Below, piece by piece: positions 56,025-64,000 of a stretch of 64,000 nt of DNA. Position numbers and translations under genes: made by a program. Source of the stretch: Streptomyces rhizoryzae (GTDB lineage Bacteria > Actinomycetota > Actinomycetes > Streptomycetales > Streptomycetaceae); contig NZ_JALMUV010000010.1 of the NCBI RefSeq assembly GCF_023155275.1, positions 96,505-160,504 of the forward strand. The letters run 5' to 3'. The notes beneath the pieces are model-generated. The model was not told the origin of the DNA and made no database searches. It saw nothing but the letters and a program-made list of their open reading frames with translations. Numbering within the stretch: the first letter of the stretch is position 1; each line of letters opens with the position of its first letter.

Positions 56025-56405
56025 ATGGCACGCCTCGCAGGCGTTGACCTCCCGCGCGACAAGCGCGTGGTGGTCGGCCTCACCTACGTCTTCGGTATCG
56101 GGCGGACGCTCTCGGAGCAGACCCTCGCGGCCACCGGCGTGAACCCGGACACCCGGGTCCGCGACCTGACCGAGGAAGACCTGGTCAAGATCCGCGAGTA
56201 CGTGGACAACAACCTCAAGACCGAGGGTGACCTCCGTCGCGAGATCCAGGCCGACATCCGCCGCAAGGTCGAGATCGGCTGCTACCAGGGTCTGCGTCAC
56301 CGCCGCGGTCTGCCGGTGCACGGCCAGCGCACCAGCACGAACGCCCGTACCCGCAAGGGTCCGCGTCGCGCGATCGCCGGCAAGAAGAAGCCGGGCAAGA
56401 AGTAG
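56025..56405 (+). CDS. rpsM: 30S ribosomal protein S13
   Basis: 126 residues: [21 protein letters not shown] to [13 protein letters not shown]. Head protein that bridges to the large subunit and contacts tRNA. The C-terminal [18 protein letters not shown] motif is intact. Starts the alpha segment rpsM-rpsK-rpsD-rpoA-rplQ. Confidence 0.97.
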   Translation: MARLAGVDLPRDKRVVVGLTYVFGIGRTLSEQTLAATGVNPDTRVRDLTEEDLVKIREYVDNNLKTEGDLRREIQADIRRKVEIGCYQGLRHRRGLPVHGQRTSTNARTRKGPRRAIAGKKKPGKK

Positions 56406-56468
56406 TCCTCAGCAGGACCACGCAAGCGGTCTTCGCTGTAGGACCGACCACCTCCACGGGAGAATTGA

Positions 56469-56873
56469 ATGCCTCCGAAGGGCCGTACGGCCGGCGCCAA
56501 GAAGGTGCGCCGCAAGGAGAAGAAGAACGTCGCCCACGGGCACGCTCACATCAAGAGCACGTTCAACAACACGATCGTCTCGATCACCGACCCGACCGGG
56601 AACGTGATCTCCTGGGCCTCCGCCGGCCACGTCGGCTTCAAGGGCTCGCGCAAGTCCACCCCCTTCGCCGCGCAGATGGCCGCCGAGTCGGCCGCCCGCC
56701 GCGCGCAGGAGCACGGCATGCGCAAGGTCGACGTCTTCGTGAAGGGCCCGGGCTCGGGCCGCGAGACGGCCATCCGTTCGCTCCAGGCGACCGGTCTCGA
56801 GGTCGGCTCGATCCAGGACGTCACCCCCACCCCGCACAACGGATGCCGCCCGCCCAAGCGTCGCCGCGTCTGA
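56469..56873 (+). CDS. rpsK: 30S ribosomal protein S11
   Basis: 134 residues. Platform protein near the mRNA exit; contains [19 protein letters not shown] and the C-terminal [18 protein letters not shown]. Follows rpsM by 63 bp; start ATG after CACGGGAG. Confidence 0.97.
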   Translation: MPPKGRTAGAKKVRRKEKKNVAHGHAHIKSTFNNTIVSITDPTGNVISWASAGHVGFKGSRKSTPFAAQMAAESAARRAQEHGMRKVDVFVKGPGSGRETAIRSLQATGLEVGSIQDVTPTPHNGCRPPKRRRV

Positions 56874-56900
56874 CCCACTGAAGTAGGAGACAACTAGACA

Positions 56901-57527
56901 ATGGCGCGTTACACCGGGGCCGACTGCAAGCGTTGCCGTCGGGAGAAGCAGAAGCTCTTCCTCAAGGGGAGCAAGTGCGAGAGCGCGAAGTGCCCGATCG
57001 AGATCCGTCCTTACCCCCCGGGTGAGCACGGTCGCGGGCGCACCAAGGACAGCGAGTACCTGCTCCAGCTTCGTGAGAAGCAGAAGTGCAGCCGCATCTA
57101 CGGTGTCCTTGAGAAGCAGTTCGTGAACTACTACAAGGAAGCGAACCAGAAGACCGGCAAGACCGGTGAGAACCTTCTGCGCATCCTTGAGACCCGCCTC
57201 GACAACGTGGTCTACCGGGCCGGCTTCGCCAAGTCCCGCGACCACGCCCGTCAGCTGGTGCGTCACGGACACATCCAGGTCAACGGCCGCAAGACCGACA
57301 TCCCGTCGGCGCGGGTGGCCGTGAACGACATCATCGAGGTCCGCTCGGGCTCCAAGAACCTGACCCCCTTCCAGGTGGCGCAGGCGGAGGCCGGCGAGAA
57401 GACCGTTCCGGCCTGGCTGGAGGCGATGCCCTCGCAGCTGCGGATCCTCGTGCACAGCCTGCCCGAGCGCCAGGTGATCGACACCCAGGTGCAGGAGCAG
57501 CTGATCGTCGAGCTCTACTCGAAGTAA
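56901..57527 (+). CDS. rpsD: 30S ribosomal protein S4, zinc form
   Basis: 208 residues. The N-terminal cysteine cluster CKRCRREKQKLFLKGSKC and then CPIE marks the zinc-binding (C+) type. The S4 RNA-binding domain reads SRDHARQLVRHGHIQVNGRK. Primary 16S rRNA binder; in E. coli it represses the alpha operon. Confidence 0.97.
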   Translation: MARYTGADCKRCRREKQKLFLKGSKCESAKCPIEIRPYPPGEHGRGRTKDSEYLLQLREKQKCSRIYGVLEKQFVNYYKEANQKTGKTGENLLRILETRLDNVVYRAGFAKSRDHARQLVRHGHIQVNGRKTDIPSARVAVNDIIEVRSGSKNLTPFQVAQAEAGEKTVPAWLEAMPSQLRILVHSLPERQVIDTQVQEQLIVELYSK

Positions 57528-57636
57528 GAGCTGACCGGTAGGGGCGGTACGGAGCCGATGGCGCCGTACCGCCCGTACCCTTGTCAGTACAGCGGACGTC
57601 AAATAGCGGGCGTCCACGACTGAAGGAACGAACACC

Positions 57637-58659
57637 ATGCTGATCGCTCAGCGCCCCTCCCTGACCGAAGAGGTCGTCGACGAGTACCGCTCGCGGTTCG
57701 TGATCGAGCCGCTGGAGCCGGGCTTCGGCTACACCCTCGGCAACTCCCTCCGCCGGACCCTGCTCTCCTCGATCCCGGGTGCGGCGGTCACGTCCATCCG
57801 CATCGACGGCGTGCTGCACGAGTTCACCACCGTGCCCGGCGTCAAGGAGGACGTCACCGACCTGATCCTCAACATCAAGCAGCTGGTCGTCTCCTCGGAG
57901 CACGACGAGCCGGTCGTGATGTACCTGCGCAAGCAGGGCCCGGGTCTGGTCACCGCCGCCGACATCGCCCCGCCGGCCGGTGTCGAGGTGCACAACCCCG
58001 ACCTGGTCCTGGCCACGCTGAACGGCAAGGGCAAGCTGGAGATGGAGCTGACCGTCGAGCGCGGTCGCGGCTACGTCTCCGCGGTGCAGAACAAGCAGGT
58101 CGGCCAGGAGATCGGCCGGATCCCGGTCGACTCGATCTACTCGCCGGTGCTCAAGGTCACCTACAAGGTCGAGGCGACCCGTGTCGAGCAGCGCACCGAC
58201 TTCGACAAGCTGATCGTCGACGTCGAGACCAAGCAGGCCATGCGCCCGCGCGACGCCATGGCGTCGGCCGGCAAGACCCTGGTCGAGCTGTTCGGTCTGG
58301 CCCGCGAGCTGAACATCGACGCCGAGGGCATCGACATGGGCCCGTCCCCGACGGACGCCGCCCTCGCCGCCGACCTGGCGCTGCCGATCGAGGAGCTGGA
58401 GCTCACCGTCCGCTCCTACAACTGCCTCAAGCGCGAGGGCATCCACTCCGTGGGTGAGCTCGTGGCGCGCTCCGAGGCGGACCTGCTCGACATCCGCAAC
58501 TTCGGTGCGAAGTCGATCGACGAGGTCAAGGCGAAGCTGGCCGGTATGGGCCTGGCGCTGAAGGACTCGCCCCCCGGGTTCGACCCGACCGCTGCCGCGG
58601 ACGCCTTCGGCGCGGACGACGACGCCGACCAGGGCTTCGTGGAGACCGAGCAGTACTGA
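57637..58659 (+). CDS. rpoA: DNA-directed RNA polymerase subunit alpha
   Basis: 340 residues. The N-terminal assembly domain has [20 protein letters not shown] and LLSSIPG; the C-terminal domain, from about 245, binds UP elements and activators ([20 protein letters not shown]). An acidic tail ends the protein. Completes core polymerase with rpoB and rpoC about 25 kb away in this window. Confidence 0.98.
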   Translation: MLIAQRPSLTEEVVDEYRSRFVIEPLEPGFGYTLGNSLRRTLLSSIPGAAVTSIRIDGVLHEFTTVPGVKEDVTDLILNIKQLVVSSEHDEPVVMYLRKQGPGLVTAADIAPPAGVEVHNPDLVLATLNGKGKLEMELTVERGRGYVSAVQNKQVGQEIGRIPVDSIYSPVLKVTYKVEATRVEQRTDFDKLIVDVETKQAMRPRDAMASAGKTLVELFGLARELNIDAEGIDMGPSPTDAALAADLALPIEELELTVRSYNCLKREGIHSVGELVARSEADLLDIRNFGAKSIDEVKAKLAGMGLALKDSPPGFDPTAAADAFGADDDADQGFVETEQY

Positions 58660-58667
58660 GCCGTCCG

Positions 58668-58709
58668 GCACGGCGGGGCGGCCGGGTTCTTCCGGCCGCC
58701 CCGCCGTGC
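58668..58709 (+). terminator. Hairpin between rpoA and rplQ
   Basis: Perfect 18-bp GC stem (58668-58685 with 58692-58709) with a 6-nt loop GTTCTT, 9 bp after the rpoA stop. No T run; some read-through into rplQ is likely. Confidence 0.7.
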
Positions 58710-58799
58710 GGGCGCAGTGGGACTTCCGCGGGGCGGCCGCCTCGCGGGAACTGACACCGGTACCTGATACGGCCGGTGCAGCGATGAAGGAGATACACC

Positions 58800-59273
58800 A
58801 TGCCGAAGCCCACCAAGGGCGCCCGTCTGGGCGGCAGCGCGGCGCACGAGAAGGCGCTCCTGCGCAACCTGGCGACCAACCTCTTCGAGCACGGCCGCAT
58901 CACGACGACCGAGGCCAAGGCCCGTCGTCTGCGTCCGTTCGCGGAGCGCCTGGTGACCAAGGCGAAGAAGGGCGACCTTCACAACCGCCGCCAGGTCATG
59001 GAGCTGATCACGAACAAGAGCGTCGTGCACACGCTCTTCACCGAGATCGCGCCGCGGTTCGCGGAGCGTCCGGGTGGCTACACCCGTATCACCAAGATCG
59101 GCAACCGCCGCGGTGACAACGCCCCCATGGCCGTCATCGAGCTGGTCGAGGGCGAGATCGCCAAGAAGGCGACCGTCGCCGAGGCCGAGGCCGCGACCAA
59201 GCGCGCGGTGAAGGAGGCCGACGAGGCCGCCAAGGCCGAGGAGACCACCGAGGCCAAGGGCGAGGACGCCTGA
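58800..59273 (+). CDS. rplQ: 50S ribosomal protein L17
   Basis: 157 residues; the core ([21 protein letters not shown] to [12 protein letters not shown]) is followed by an Ala/Glu/Lys-rich tail of about 40 residues, longer than in E. coli. ATG after AAGGAGA. Exit-tunnel protein; last gene of the alpha segment. Confidence 0.96.
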   Translation: MPKPTKGARLGGSAAHEKALLRNLATNLFEHGRITTTEAKARRLRPFAERLVTKAKKGDLHNRRQVMELITNKSVVHTLFTEIAPRFAERPGGYTRITKIGNRRGDNAPMAVIELVEGEIAKKATVAEAEAATKRAVKEADEAAKAEETTEAKGEDA

Positions 59274-59290
59274 GTCCCGGTTTCCGCGTG

Positions 59291-59324
59291 AGCGGGCCCG
59301 TCCCCTGCGGGGGGCGGGCCCGCT
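59291..59324 (+). terminator. Terminator after rplQ
   Basis: 15-bp stem with one G-T pair (59291-59305 with 59310-59324), loop TGCG, then TTCGTG. Confidence 0.8.
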
Positions 59325-59357
59325 TTCGTGTGCGGCGGGCCTGAGAGGATTGCTGGT

Positions 59358-60212
59358 GTGAGTGACGAAGTGGAGCCCGGGTTCGTCCGGGTGCGGCTGG
59401 ACCTGTCGTACGACGGCACGGAGTTCTCCGGGTGGGCCAGGCAGCGCGAACGGCGCACGGTCCAGGGGGAGTTGGAGGACGCCATCCGGACCGTGACGCG
59501 GTCCGGCGAGACCTGGGAGCTCACCGTCGCCGGGCGCACCGACGCCGGGGTGCACGCGCGCGGCCAGGTGGCGCACGTGGACCTGCCGGCGGGGTTGTGG
59601 GCCGAGCACGGCGACAAGCTGCTGCGGCGGCTGGCCGGGCGGCTGCCCAAGGACGTGCGGGTGTGGCGGGTCGGCGAGGCGCCGTACGGCTTCAACGCGC
59701 GGTTCTCGGCGATCTGGCGGCGGTACGCGTACCGGGTGACCGACCGGCGCGGCGGTGTCGATCCGCTGCTGCGCGGACACGTGCTGTGGCACGACTGGGA
59801 CCTGGACGTGGCGGCGATGAACGCGGCGTCGCGGCCGCTGCTGGGCGAGCACGACTTCGCGGCGTACTGCAAGCGGCGGGACGGGGCGACGACCATCCGC
59901 ACGCTCCAGGAGCTGAGCTGGGAGCGCGGCGCGGACGGGATCGTCACGGCGACGGTCCGGGCGGACGCGTTCTGCCACAACATGGTGCGGTCGCTGGTCG
60001 GCGCGCTGCTGTTCGTGGGCGACGGGCACCGGCCGGTGGACTGGCCGGGGAAGGTGCTGGCCGCCGGGGTGCGGGACTCCGCGGTGCACGTGGTGCGGCC
60101 GCACGGGCTGACGCTGGAGGAGGTCGGCTACCCGGCCGACGAGCTGCTGATGGCGCGGAACCGCGAGGCGCGCAACAGGCGGACGCTGCCGGCCGGCGGC
60201 GGCTGCTGCTGA
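59358..60212 (+). CDS. truA: tRNA pseudouridine(38-40) synthase
   Basis: 284 residues. Isomerises uridines 38-40 in the anticodon arm. The catalytic Asp lies in [32 protein letters not shown] and [13 protein letters not shown] are typical, and [20 protein letters not shown] is the C-terminal block. The GTG at 59358 (SDEVEPGF) was taken; a longer frame starting at 59328 adds ten residues without a better ribosome binding site. Replaces nothing in the operon: truA after rplQ is common in actinobacteria. Confidence 0.95.
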   Translation: MSDEVEPGFVRVRLDLSYDGTEFSGWARQRERRTVQGELEDAIRTVTRSGETWELTVAGRTDAGVHARGQVAHVDLPAGLWAEHGDKLLRRLAGRLPKDVRVWRVGEAPYGFNARFSAIWRRYAYRVTDRRGGVDPLLRGHVLWHDWDLDVAAMNAASRPLLGEHDFAAYCKRRDGATTIRTLQELSWERGADGIVTATVRADAFCHNMVRSLVGALLFVGDGHRPVDWPGKVLAAGVRDSAVHVVRPHGLTLEEVGYPADELLMARNREARNRRTLPAGGGCC

Positions 60213-60221
60213 CCGGGCGGG

Positions 60222-60249
60222 CCCGGCGCCGCGGGCGGGCGGCGCCGGG
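60222..60249. terminator. Bidirectional hairpin between convergent truA and membrane protein gene
   Basis: Perfect 10-bp stem CCCGGCGCCG/CGGCGCCGGG with an 8-nt loop, filling the short gap between the two convergent stops. Confidence 0.6.
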
Positions 60250-60254
60250 GCGGG

Positions 60255-61124
60255 TCAGGAGGTCAGGCCGGCCTTGCGCCGGGCTTCCCGGAGCTGCTGG
60301 GCGGCGGCCGCGGCGGCCTGGTCCTTGCCGCGCTGGCTGATCTGGCTGAAGGCGTAGCCGCCGCCGTCCCGGCCGATCTGCTGGGCCGCGGTCGCGGTCG
60401 CGGTGACGTCCTTGCCGCTGGTGAAGCCGGCGATGGTGAAGTACGCGTAGCGGCCGGTGGCGTTCGTGGTCATCAGGCACTTGCTGCCCTGGCAGAAGTC
60501 CGCGGGGACGCCGCCGCCGGCCAGCGGCTTGAGGTTGGGCTTGCCCTCGTTCATCACCGCGGCGGCCTGGGCGGGGGAGTCGAAGACGGCGACGCCGATG
60601 GTGACCGCGACCCCGTCCTTGGCGTAGGTGGCGCGCAGCAGCTTCCGGCAGCCGTTGTGGGTGAGCGAGGAGACCAGGGGGCCCTGGGCGGCGGCGGTGC
60701 AGTCGGCGCTGGCGTCGGTGGCGGTCCGCGGGTAGCTGTGCTCGCCGACGACCATGGTCGGCTGCGGGAAGAGGGTGGCCGGGGTGAGCGGCGCGGTGTC
60801 CTTCTTGGGGTCGGAGATGTAGTCCTGCGGGTTGGGCGGCGGCGGGACCGAGACGTCGGGGAAGGACGGCTTGTCGTCCGGTACGGCGGTGGAGCCGGAG
60901 GCGGAGGGCCGGGCGGTGGGGTTGCCGCCGGGTGAGCCGCTGCTGATCACCGCGGCGGCGACGATGCCGGCGACCGCGAGGGCGGCGACCGCGCCGCCGC
61001 CGATCATCAGCCAGCGCTTGCGGCGGGCGCGCGCCTCGCTCTCGTCGGCGAGCGCCTCCCAGTCCGGAGTGGATCCCCCGGGGCCCTCGAACGGCCCCCC
61101 TTGCCCAAAGCTCATGCCGGGCAT
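60255..61124 (-). CDS. Membrane-anchored secreted protein of unknown function
   Basis: 289 residues. A Gly-rich cytoplasmic N terminus is followed by the Arg/Lys-rich stop RARRKRW, one membrane span (LMIGGGAVAALAVAGIVAAAVI, about 38-59) and a Pro/Ser-rich linker. The extracytoplasmic domain has four cysteines (SADCTAAA, HNGCRKLL, DFCQGSKCLM), possibly two disulfides. The C terminus is a charged helix ending QLREARRKAGLTS. I do not recognise the family. An ATG at 61115 is an alternative start three codons later; neither has a good ribosome binding site. Confidence 0.75.
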   Translation of the reverse strand: MPGMSFGQGGPFEGPGGSTPDWEALADESEARARRKRWLMIGGGAVAALAVAGIVAAAVISSGSPGGNPTARPSASGSTAVPDDKPSFPDVSVPPPPNPQDYISDPKKDTAPLTPATLFPQPTMVVGEHSYPRTATDASADCTAAAQGPLVSSLTHNGCRKLLRATYAKDGVAVTIGVAVFDSPAQAAAVMNEGKPNLKPLAGGGVPADFCQGSKCLMTTNATGRYAYFTIAGFTSGKDVTATATAAQQIGRDGGGYAFSQISQRGKDQAAAAAAQQLREARRKAGLTS

Positions 61125-61465
61125 CCTAATGTGCCGATCCGCCGCTGTGGCGGGCGGAGCGGGTCCCGTTCCGGGCCGTTCCGGGCGCCGGCGAAGGGGG
61201 CGGGCCGCACGCGTGTCCGGGTCGCGTTTTGACCCGTACGGGGTCGGGTCAGTATCCTGCGAGTTCGTTATGCGTATGGGCTTGCTCTATCTCACGTGAG
61301 GGGCCTTACGCCGGCTTCCGGGCAGCTGACCAGTGGCGGACGAACGGGTTGCGTCACCCGTGGTGCCGTCTCACTGTGTGAGCAGCCCCGGTGCCAGTAC
61401 AGGACCCTTCCCCGCGGTCCGCACGGATCCGGGGATACCCCAACTCACGAAGCGAAGGCTAAGAC
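61125..61465 (+). other. 341-bp region between the membrane protein gene and rplM
   Basis: No gene. It holds the rplM promoter at 61229-61258 and a leader of about 200 nt. The str/S10 hairpin block is not present here. The divergent membrane-protein gene probably has its own promoter near 61140, but none was recognised. Confidence 0.65.
61229..61258 (+). promoter_or_regulatory. rplM-rpsI promoter
   Basis: TTGACC, 18-bp spacer, TATCCT, near-consensus. Start expected around 61265. Confidence 0.7.
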
Positions 61466-61909
61466 GTGCGTACGTACAGCCCCAAGCCCGGCGATGTTCA
61501 GCGCCAGTGGCACATCATTGACGCGCAGGACGTGGTTCTGGGCCGTCTGGCCAGCCAGGCCGCGTCCCTCCTGCGGGGTAAGCACAAGCCGGTTTACGCC
61601 CCTCACGTTGACACCGGTGACTTCGTCATCATCATCAACGCCGACAAGGTGCACCTCTCCGGCAACAAGCGCACCCAGAAGATGGCGTACCGCCACTCCG
61701 GCTACCCGGGCGGTCTGCGCTCGGTCCGTTACGACGAGCTGCTGGAGAAGAACCCCGAGAAGGCCGTCGAGAAGGCCGTCAAGGGCATGCTTCCCAAGAA
61801 CACCCTCGGCCGTCAGATGCTCTCGAAGCTGAAGGTCTACGCGGGCGCCGAGCACCCGCACGCTGCTCAGCAGCCGGTCCCGTTCGAGATCACCCAGGTC
61901 GCGCAGTAA
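61466..61909 (+). CDS. rplM: 50S ribosomal protein L13
   Basis: 147 residues: [21 protein letters not shown] with the family block [19 protein letters not shown] and [13 protein letters not shown]. An early assembly protein of the large subunit. GTG start after GAAGGC. Forms the classic rplM-rpsI pair. Confidence 0.97.
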   Translation: MRTYSPKPGDVQRQWHIIDAQDVVLGRLASQAASLLRGKHKPVYAPHVDTGDFVIIINADKVHLSGNKRTQKMAYRHSGYPGGLRSVRYDELLEKNPEKAVEKAVKGMLPKNTLGRQMLSKLKVYAGAEHPHAAQQPVPFEITQVAQ

Positions 61910-61950
61910 GTCCGGCCACCCCAAGACGACAGAGAATCTGAGGAAGCATC

Positions 61951-62454
61951 GTGGCTGAGACCACCCCCGAGATCCCGCTGGACGAGGTCGAGCAGTACAC
62001 CACCGAGTCGGAGACCGTGGAGACGGAGTACACCTCCGAGTCCCTCGCCTCCCGCTTCGGCGAGCCGCAGCCGGCCGCCGGCCTGGGCCGCCGCAAGAAC
62101 GCCATCGCGCGCGTCCGGATCGTCCCGGGCACCGGCCAGTGGAAGATCAACGGCCGCACCCTTGAGGGCTACTTCCCGAACAAGGTGCACCAGCAGGAAG
62201 TCAACGAGCCCTTCAAGGTGCTCGAGCTGGAGAACCGCTACGACGTCATCGCCCGCATCGCCGGCGGCGGCATCTCCGGCCAGGCCGGCGCGCTGCGCCT
62301 GGGCGTGGCCCGTGCGCTGAACGAGGCGGACGTGGACAACAACCGCCCCGCCCTGAAGAAGGCCGGGTTCCTCAAGCGCGACGACCGTGCGGTCGAGCGC
62401 AAGAAGGCCGGTCTGAAGAAGGCCCGCAAGGCTCCGCAGTACAGCAAGCGCTAA
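61951..62454 (+). CDS. rpsI: 30S ribosomal protein S9
   Basis: 167 residues: an acidic N-terminal extension of about 45 residues, then [19 protein letters not shown] and the C-terminal tail APQYSKR that reaches the P-site tRNA. GTG start after TGAGGAA. Confidence 0.97.
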   Translation: MAETTPEIPLDEVEQYTTESETVETEYTSESLASRFGEPQPAAGLGRRKNAIARVRIVPGTGQWKINGRTLEGYFPNKVHQQEVNEPFKVLELENRYDVIARIAGGGISGQAGALRLGVARALNEADVDNNRPALKKAGFLKRDDRAVERKKAGLKKARKAPQYSKR

Positions 62455-62479
62455 TCGCTGCCTGCTTGTACGTCACGTT

Positions 62480-62513
62480 CGCCCCGGCGGCACCGCTGTG
62501 TGCTGCCGGGGCG
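62480..62513 (+). terminator. Terminator after rpsI
   Basis: 13-bp stem with one G-T pair (62480-62492 with 62501-62513), 8-nt loop, then TTCTCGT. Confidence 0.8.
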
Positions 62514-62579
62514 TTCTCGTAGGCACCCCGGTGGCGGGCGCCCGGGGCGGCGCCTGGTGGATCGCAATGGAGGACAGCA

Positions 62580-63938
62580 GTGGGACGACTCTTCGGCACG
62601 GACGGTGTGCGCGGTGTCGCCAACGCGGATCTGACGGCGGAGCTGGCGCTCGGCCTCTCGGTCGCGGCGGCGCACGTGCTGGCCGAGGCAGGCACGTTCG
62701 AGGGGCACCGGCCGGTGGCCGTGGTCGGACGTGATCCGCGGGCGTCGGGGGAGTTCCTGGAGGCCGCGGTGGTGGCCGGCCTGGCCAGCGCCGGGGTGGA
62801 CGTGCTGCGGGTGGGCGTGCTGCCGACCCCGGCGGTCGCGTACCTGACCGGCGCGCTCGGCGCGGACCTGGGCGTGATGCTCTCGGCCAGCCACAACCCG
62901 ATGCCCGACAACGGGATCAAGTTCTTCGCGCGCGGCGGGCACAAGCTCGCCGACGAGCTGGAGGACCGGATCGAGCGGACCTACCGGGCGCACAGCTCCG
63001 GTGAGCCGTGGGACCGGCCGACCGGCGCCGGGGTGGGCCGGGTCACCGACTACGACGAGGGCTTCGACAAGTACGTCGCGCACCTGGTCGGGGTGCTGCC
63101 CAACCGCCTGGACGGGCTGAAGATCGTCATCGACGGGGCGCACGGCGCGGCGGCCCGGGTGTCGCCGGAGGCGTTCGCGCGGGCCGGGGCCGAGGTCGTC
63201 ACGATCGGCACCGAGCCGGACGGGCTGAACATCAACGACGCCTGCGGCTCCACCCACCTGGACAAGCTCCGGGCCGCGGTGGTCGAGCACGGCGCCGACC
63301 TCGGTGTCGCCCACGACGGGGACGCCGACCGCTGCCTGGCCGTGGACCACGCGGGCAACGAGGTCGACGGCGACCAGATCCTCGCGGTCCTGGCGCTGGG
63401 CATGCGGGAGGCCGGGACGCTGCGGCAGAACACCGTCGTGGCCACCGTCATGTCCAACCTCGGCTTCAAGCTCGCCATGGAGCGGGCCGGTATCGCGCTG
63501 GTGCAGACCGCGGTCGGCGACCGGTACGTGCTGGAGGAGATGAAGGCGCACGGCTTCGCGCTGGGCGGTGAGCAGTCCGGGCACGTGATCGTGCTGGACC
63601 ACGCCACCACCGGTGACGGGACGCTGACCGGGCTGATGCTGGCGGCCCGGGTCGCCGCGACCGGGCGGCCGCTGGCCGAGCTGGCCGGGGTGATGGAGCG
63701 GCTGCCGCAGATCCTCATCAACGTGCCGGACGTGGACAAGTCGCGGGTGGCCACCTCCCCGGAGCTGGCCGCGGCGGTCGGCGAGGCGGAGCGGGAGCTG
63801 GGCGCCACCGGGCGGGTGCTGCTGCGGCCGTCCGGGACCGAGCCGCTGGTGCGGGTGATGGTCGAGGCGGCCGACATCGAGCAGGCGCGGGCGGTGGCCG
63901 AGCGGCTGGCCGACGCGGTCAAGACGGCACTGGGCTGA
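62580..63938 (+). CDS. glmM: Phosphoglucosamine mutase
   Basis: 452 residues. Converts glucosamine-6-phosphate to glucosamine-1-phosphate for peptidoglycan precursor synthesis. The phosphorylated serine is Ser104 in [12 protein letters not shown]; the metal loop reads HDGDADR; the sugar-binding GGEQSGH and the C-terminal [12 protein letters not shown] phosphate loop are present. GTG start after GGAGGACAG. The last 62 bp of the window after the stop contain only GC-rich sequence. Confidence 0.97.
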   Translation: MGRLFGTDGVRGVANADLTAELALGLSVAAAHVLAEAGTFEGHRPVAVVGRDPRASGEFLEAAVVAGLASAGVDVLRVGVLPTPAVAYLTGALGADLGVMLSASHNPMPDNGIKFFARGGHKLADELEDRIERTYRAHSSGEPWDRPTGAGVGRVTDYDEGFDKYVAHLVGVLPNRLDGLKIVIDGAHGAAARVSPEAFARAGAEVVTIGTEPDGLNINDACGSTHLDKLRAAVVEHGADLGVAHDGDADRCLAVDHAGNEVDGDQILAVLALGMREAGTLRQNTVVATVMSNLGFKLAMERAGIALVQTAVGDRYVLEEMKAHGFALGGEQSGHVIVLDHATTGDGTLTGLMLAARVAATGRPLAELAGVMERLPQILINVPDVDKSRVATSPELAAAVGEAERELGATGRVLLRPSGTEPLVRVMVEAADIEQARAVAERLADAVKTALG

Positions 63939-64000
63939 CGGCGGCGGATTCCGCCCGTGCGCGCGGCGGGCCCCCCGCGGAGCCCGGGCCCCCCCCCCGG

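Overview
The window is high-GC DNA from an actinomycete, almost certainly a Streptomyces. This rests on strongly GC-biased third codon positions, frequent GTG starts, a TTG-started rpoB, L10/L7-L12 and beta/beta' proteins of Streptomyces type and length, a tRNA-Trp-secE-nusG-rplK-rplA order, and the rpmG-hadA-hadB pair that mycobacteria also carry next to secE-nusG. No insertion sequence, phage gene, rRNA or CRISPR array was found. The species was not determined.

Layout. Positions 1-2400 hold the tail of a polytopic membrane protein (probably EccD of a type VII secretion locus) and a MinD/ParA-like ATPase with long Pro/Ala-rich arms. 2641-12505 is a tightly overlapping ten-gene complex I operon, nuoABCHIJKLMN, without nuoD or nuoEFG, so it is the second, incomplete nuo set known in streptomycetes. 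12704-17935 is a housekeeping stretch: HtpX protease, a YccF protein, a repeat-bearing lipoprotein, YajQ, tRNA-Tyr, an NAD(P)-binding protein and a degenerate cytosine-deaminase-like protein. 18118-23369 carries tRNA-Thr, tRNA-Met, rpmG, hadA, hadB, murB, adenosine deaminase, an aspartate aminotransferase and tRNA-Trp.

23478 to 63938 is the central gene-expression superlocus: secE-nusG; rplK-rplA; a lipoprotein; rplJ-rplL behind an L10-type leader; rpoB-rpoC; a DUF1707 protein; the str operon (rpsL-rpsG-fusA-tuf); the S10 operon (rpsJ to rpsQ); the spc operon (rplN to rplO); secY-adk-map; infA-rpmJ-rpsM-rpsK-rpsD-rpoA-rplQ; truA; a membrane-anchored secreted protein; rplM-rpsI; glmM. Promoter-like hexamers and GC-rich terminator hairpins divide it into transcription units.

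How it fits together. Most of the window makes ribosomes, RNA polymerase core, elongation factors, the SecY/SecE translocon core and methionine aminopeptidase, so synthesis, N-terminal processing and export of proteins are encoded side by side. The features most worth a second look are non-coding. A 30-bp perfect palindrome containing the ParB site parS lies inside the ribosomal superoperon between rpsQ and rplN. A 29-nt hairpin block, 27/29 identical, occurs in the leaders of both the str and the S10 operons and suggests common control. Among proteins, the orphan nuo operon, the repeat-bearing NuoC tail, the triple-repeat lipoprotein and the deaminase-like protein that has lost catalytic residues stand out.
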